Source of the DNA: Baffinella frigidus | Taxonomy: Eukaryota; Cryptophyceae; Cryptomonadales; Baffinellaceae | Direction of reading: 5' to 3' | DNA: 14,316 nucleotides | Assembly: GCA_026770585.1 (NCBI GenBank) | Contig: MU646501.1 | Span: 315,532 to 329,847, forward strand | In this document: positions 13,652-14,316 of the stretch, piece after piece | Layout of the letters: the number at the start of each line of letters is the position of its first letter | Position numbering within the stretch: the first letter of the stretch is position 1 | Translations under genes and position numbers: made by a program | Notes under the pieces: model-generated | Databases searched by the model: none | The model's input: only the letters and a program-made list of their open reading frames with translations | Told to the model about the DNA's origin: nothing

Positions 13652-13935
13652 GCCCTAAACCCTGAACCCTGAACCCCTAAACCCTGAACCCTGAACCCTG
13701 AACCCTAAACCCCTAAACCCTCAACCCCGAACCCTGAACCCTGAACCCTGAACCCCTAAACCCTAAACCCTGAACCCTGAACCCTGAACCCTGAACCCCT
13801 GAACCCCGAACCCCGAATCCTAACCTCCAAACCCTAAACCCTAACCCCCAAACCCTCAACCCCAACCCCTAACCCCCAACCCCCACCCCAAACCCTACAC
13901 CCCACACCCCAAACCCGAACCCCAAACCCGGTGTG
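13646..13935 (-). repeat. Degenerate telomere-like array III (CCCTGAA / CCCTAAA / CCCCTAAA)
   Basis: It starts at the stop codon of the PAS frame, which is the TAA of the first CCCTAA. CCCTGAA is the main unit, with CCCCGAA and CCCCCAA towards the right. The array could be 3' flank or an intron. Confidence 0.9.
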
Positions 13936-13952
13936 GGGTGTAGGGTTTGGGG
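13886..13952. repeat. 22-bp perfect inverted repeat at the strand switch of array III
   Basis: CCCCAAACCCTACACCCCAC plus AC (13886-13907) is exactly inverted at 13931-13952, with a 23-base loop. Right of it the array reads G-rich (GGGTTCA units to about 13996), so heptamers on both sides can fold onto each other. Confidence 0.9.
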
Positions 13953-14125
13953 GTTAGGGTTCAGGGTTCAGGGTTCAGGGTTCAGGGTTCAGGGTTGAGG
14001 GTGTAGGGGTTCCCCTAATTTACCCAAATGCAGGAGAGCGGGTCTTGGGCGCACGTGCGCGCGTTCAATCCCTAAACACTAAACCCTAAACCCGGAACCC
14101 CAAACCCCGAACCCCGAACCCCGAA
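13953..14125. repeat. G-rich heptamers, then C-rich heptamers again
   Basis: GGGTTCA units up to 13996 and a transition at GGGGTTCCCCTAATTTAC (14007-14024). At 14031-14066 a 36-base piece matches the start of the exon-like segment at 14131, then C-rich units CCCTAAA, CCCCGAA (14067-14125) resume. Orientation thus changes twice in under 200 bases. Confidence 0.8.
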
Positions 14126-14162
14126 CGCAGGAGAGCGCGTTTCGCGCGCACGTGCGCGCATT
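14031..14162 (+). repeat. Two copies of GCAGGAGAGCG-GT...GCGCACGTGCGCGC
   Basis: Copy 1 at 14030-14061 and copy 2 at 14127-14159 are alike over about 32 bases and both are preceded by a possible CAG acceptor. Copy 1 reads ESGSWAHVRAFNP then stops; copy 2 reads ESAFRAHVRALMAAG and stays open. Confidence 0.7.
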
Positions 14163-14304
14163 GATGGCGGCGGGGCGCAGCAAAAAGCGCGCGGAAAAGC
14201 GCGCGGAGCACGAGCGGGCAATGGCTCCAACGTCTGCCGAGGCGGGCCTGTCCCCGGAAACGTCTGCCGAGGCGGGCCTATCCCCGGAGGAACGCGCGGA
14301 CTAA
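14131..14304 (+). CDS. Exon-like frame or small gene, basic helix-like segment plus duplicated TSAEAGLSPE
   Basis: From the possible splice acceptor GCAG|GAG at 14130 the frame runs 57 codons to TAA at 14302; from the internal ATG at 14164 it is 46 residues. Codon third positions are almost all G or C. The first part is basic (SKKRAEKRAEHERAM), suggesting a charged helix. TSAEAGLSPE then occurs twice in tandem (30-base units differing at one or two bases), and the frame ends EERAD. The acceptor is phase 0, as are donor-like sites in the PAS gene at 13583, 13592 and 13625, so this may be the last exon of that gene, with array III as the intron. Alternatives are a small independent gene or the remnant of another gene. 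No family is recognised. Confidence 0.45.
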   Translation, partial: ESAFRAHVRALMAAGRSKKRAEKRAEHERAMAPTSAEAGLSPETSAEAGLSPEERAD

Positions 14305-14316
14305 TAGCGCCGCGGG

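Noticed and set aside
13886-13952. Telomere-to-telomere fusion point
   Set aside because: Fusion would give G-rich followed by C-rich on one strand; here the order is C-rich then G-rich.

Overview
The window looks like nuclear DNA from a eukaryote with Arabidopsis-type telomere chemistry. It carries about 1.5 kb of CCCTAAA/TTTAGGG-type heptamer arrays, a gene with a canonical GT...AG intron, very strong G/C bias at codon third positions in the few genuine coding stretches, and many foldback and dispersed repeats. No bacterial features (Shine-Dalgarno sites, operons, rRNA, tRNA, CRISPR) were seen. A repeat-rich photosynthetic protist (green/prasinophyte alga, dinoflagellate-like or similar) is the best inference. 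The exact lineage cannot be fixed from sequence alone.

Layout. 1-150: edge of a minus-strand gene with coding-like codon use. 84-1300: duplicated gene-flank fragments, degenerate G-rich heptamers and small hairpins. 1309-1460: a 152 bp foldback element. 1461-2348: unassigned DNA with short repeats. 2349-3000: a two-exon minus-strand gene encoding a 157-residue low-complexity protein with two SPKK motifs. 3001-4400: a series of hairpins ending in a 242 bp foldback element (4155-4396). 4400-11650: a repeat landscape built mainly from one dispersed family (family A here, at least 13 copies or fragments) and a second block (family B). The order A-A-A-B-A(variant) on the plus strand at 4438-6393 recurs on the minus strand at 11276-9731, so the two sides form a diverged, kilobase-scale inverted repeat. 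Between them lie a satellite-like tandem repeat (6394-6840), the interstitial telomere-like array (6846-8410) and a nest of palindromes (9155-9501). 11849-11996: a copy of 10617-10738, placed just upstream of the main gene. 12044-13651: an intact open frame for a tandem PAS-domain protein of about 535 residues. 13652-14125: a second degenerate telomere-like array containing an orientation switch. 14131-14304: a short strongly coding-like frame that may be the last exon of the PAS gene or of another gene.

How the parts relate. The PAS protein is the only recognisable functional product. Its first PAS domain is LOV-like but lacks the photoactive cysteine, so it is probably a protein-interaction or ligand sensor rather than a classical photoreceptor. 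The PAS frame stops inside the first heptamer of the telomere-like array, and a phase-compatible splice acceptor with coding sequence lies beyond that array, so the array may be an intron. Most other open frames in the window fall within repeats and are not annotated as genes.
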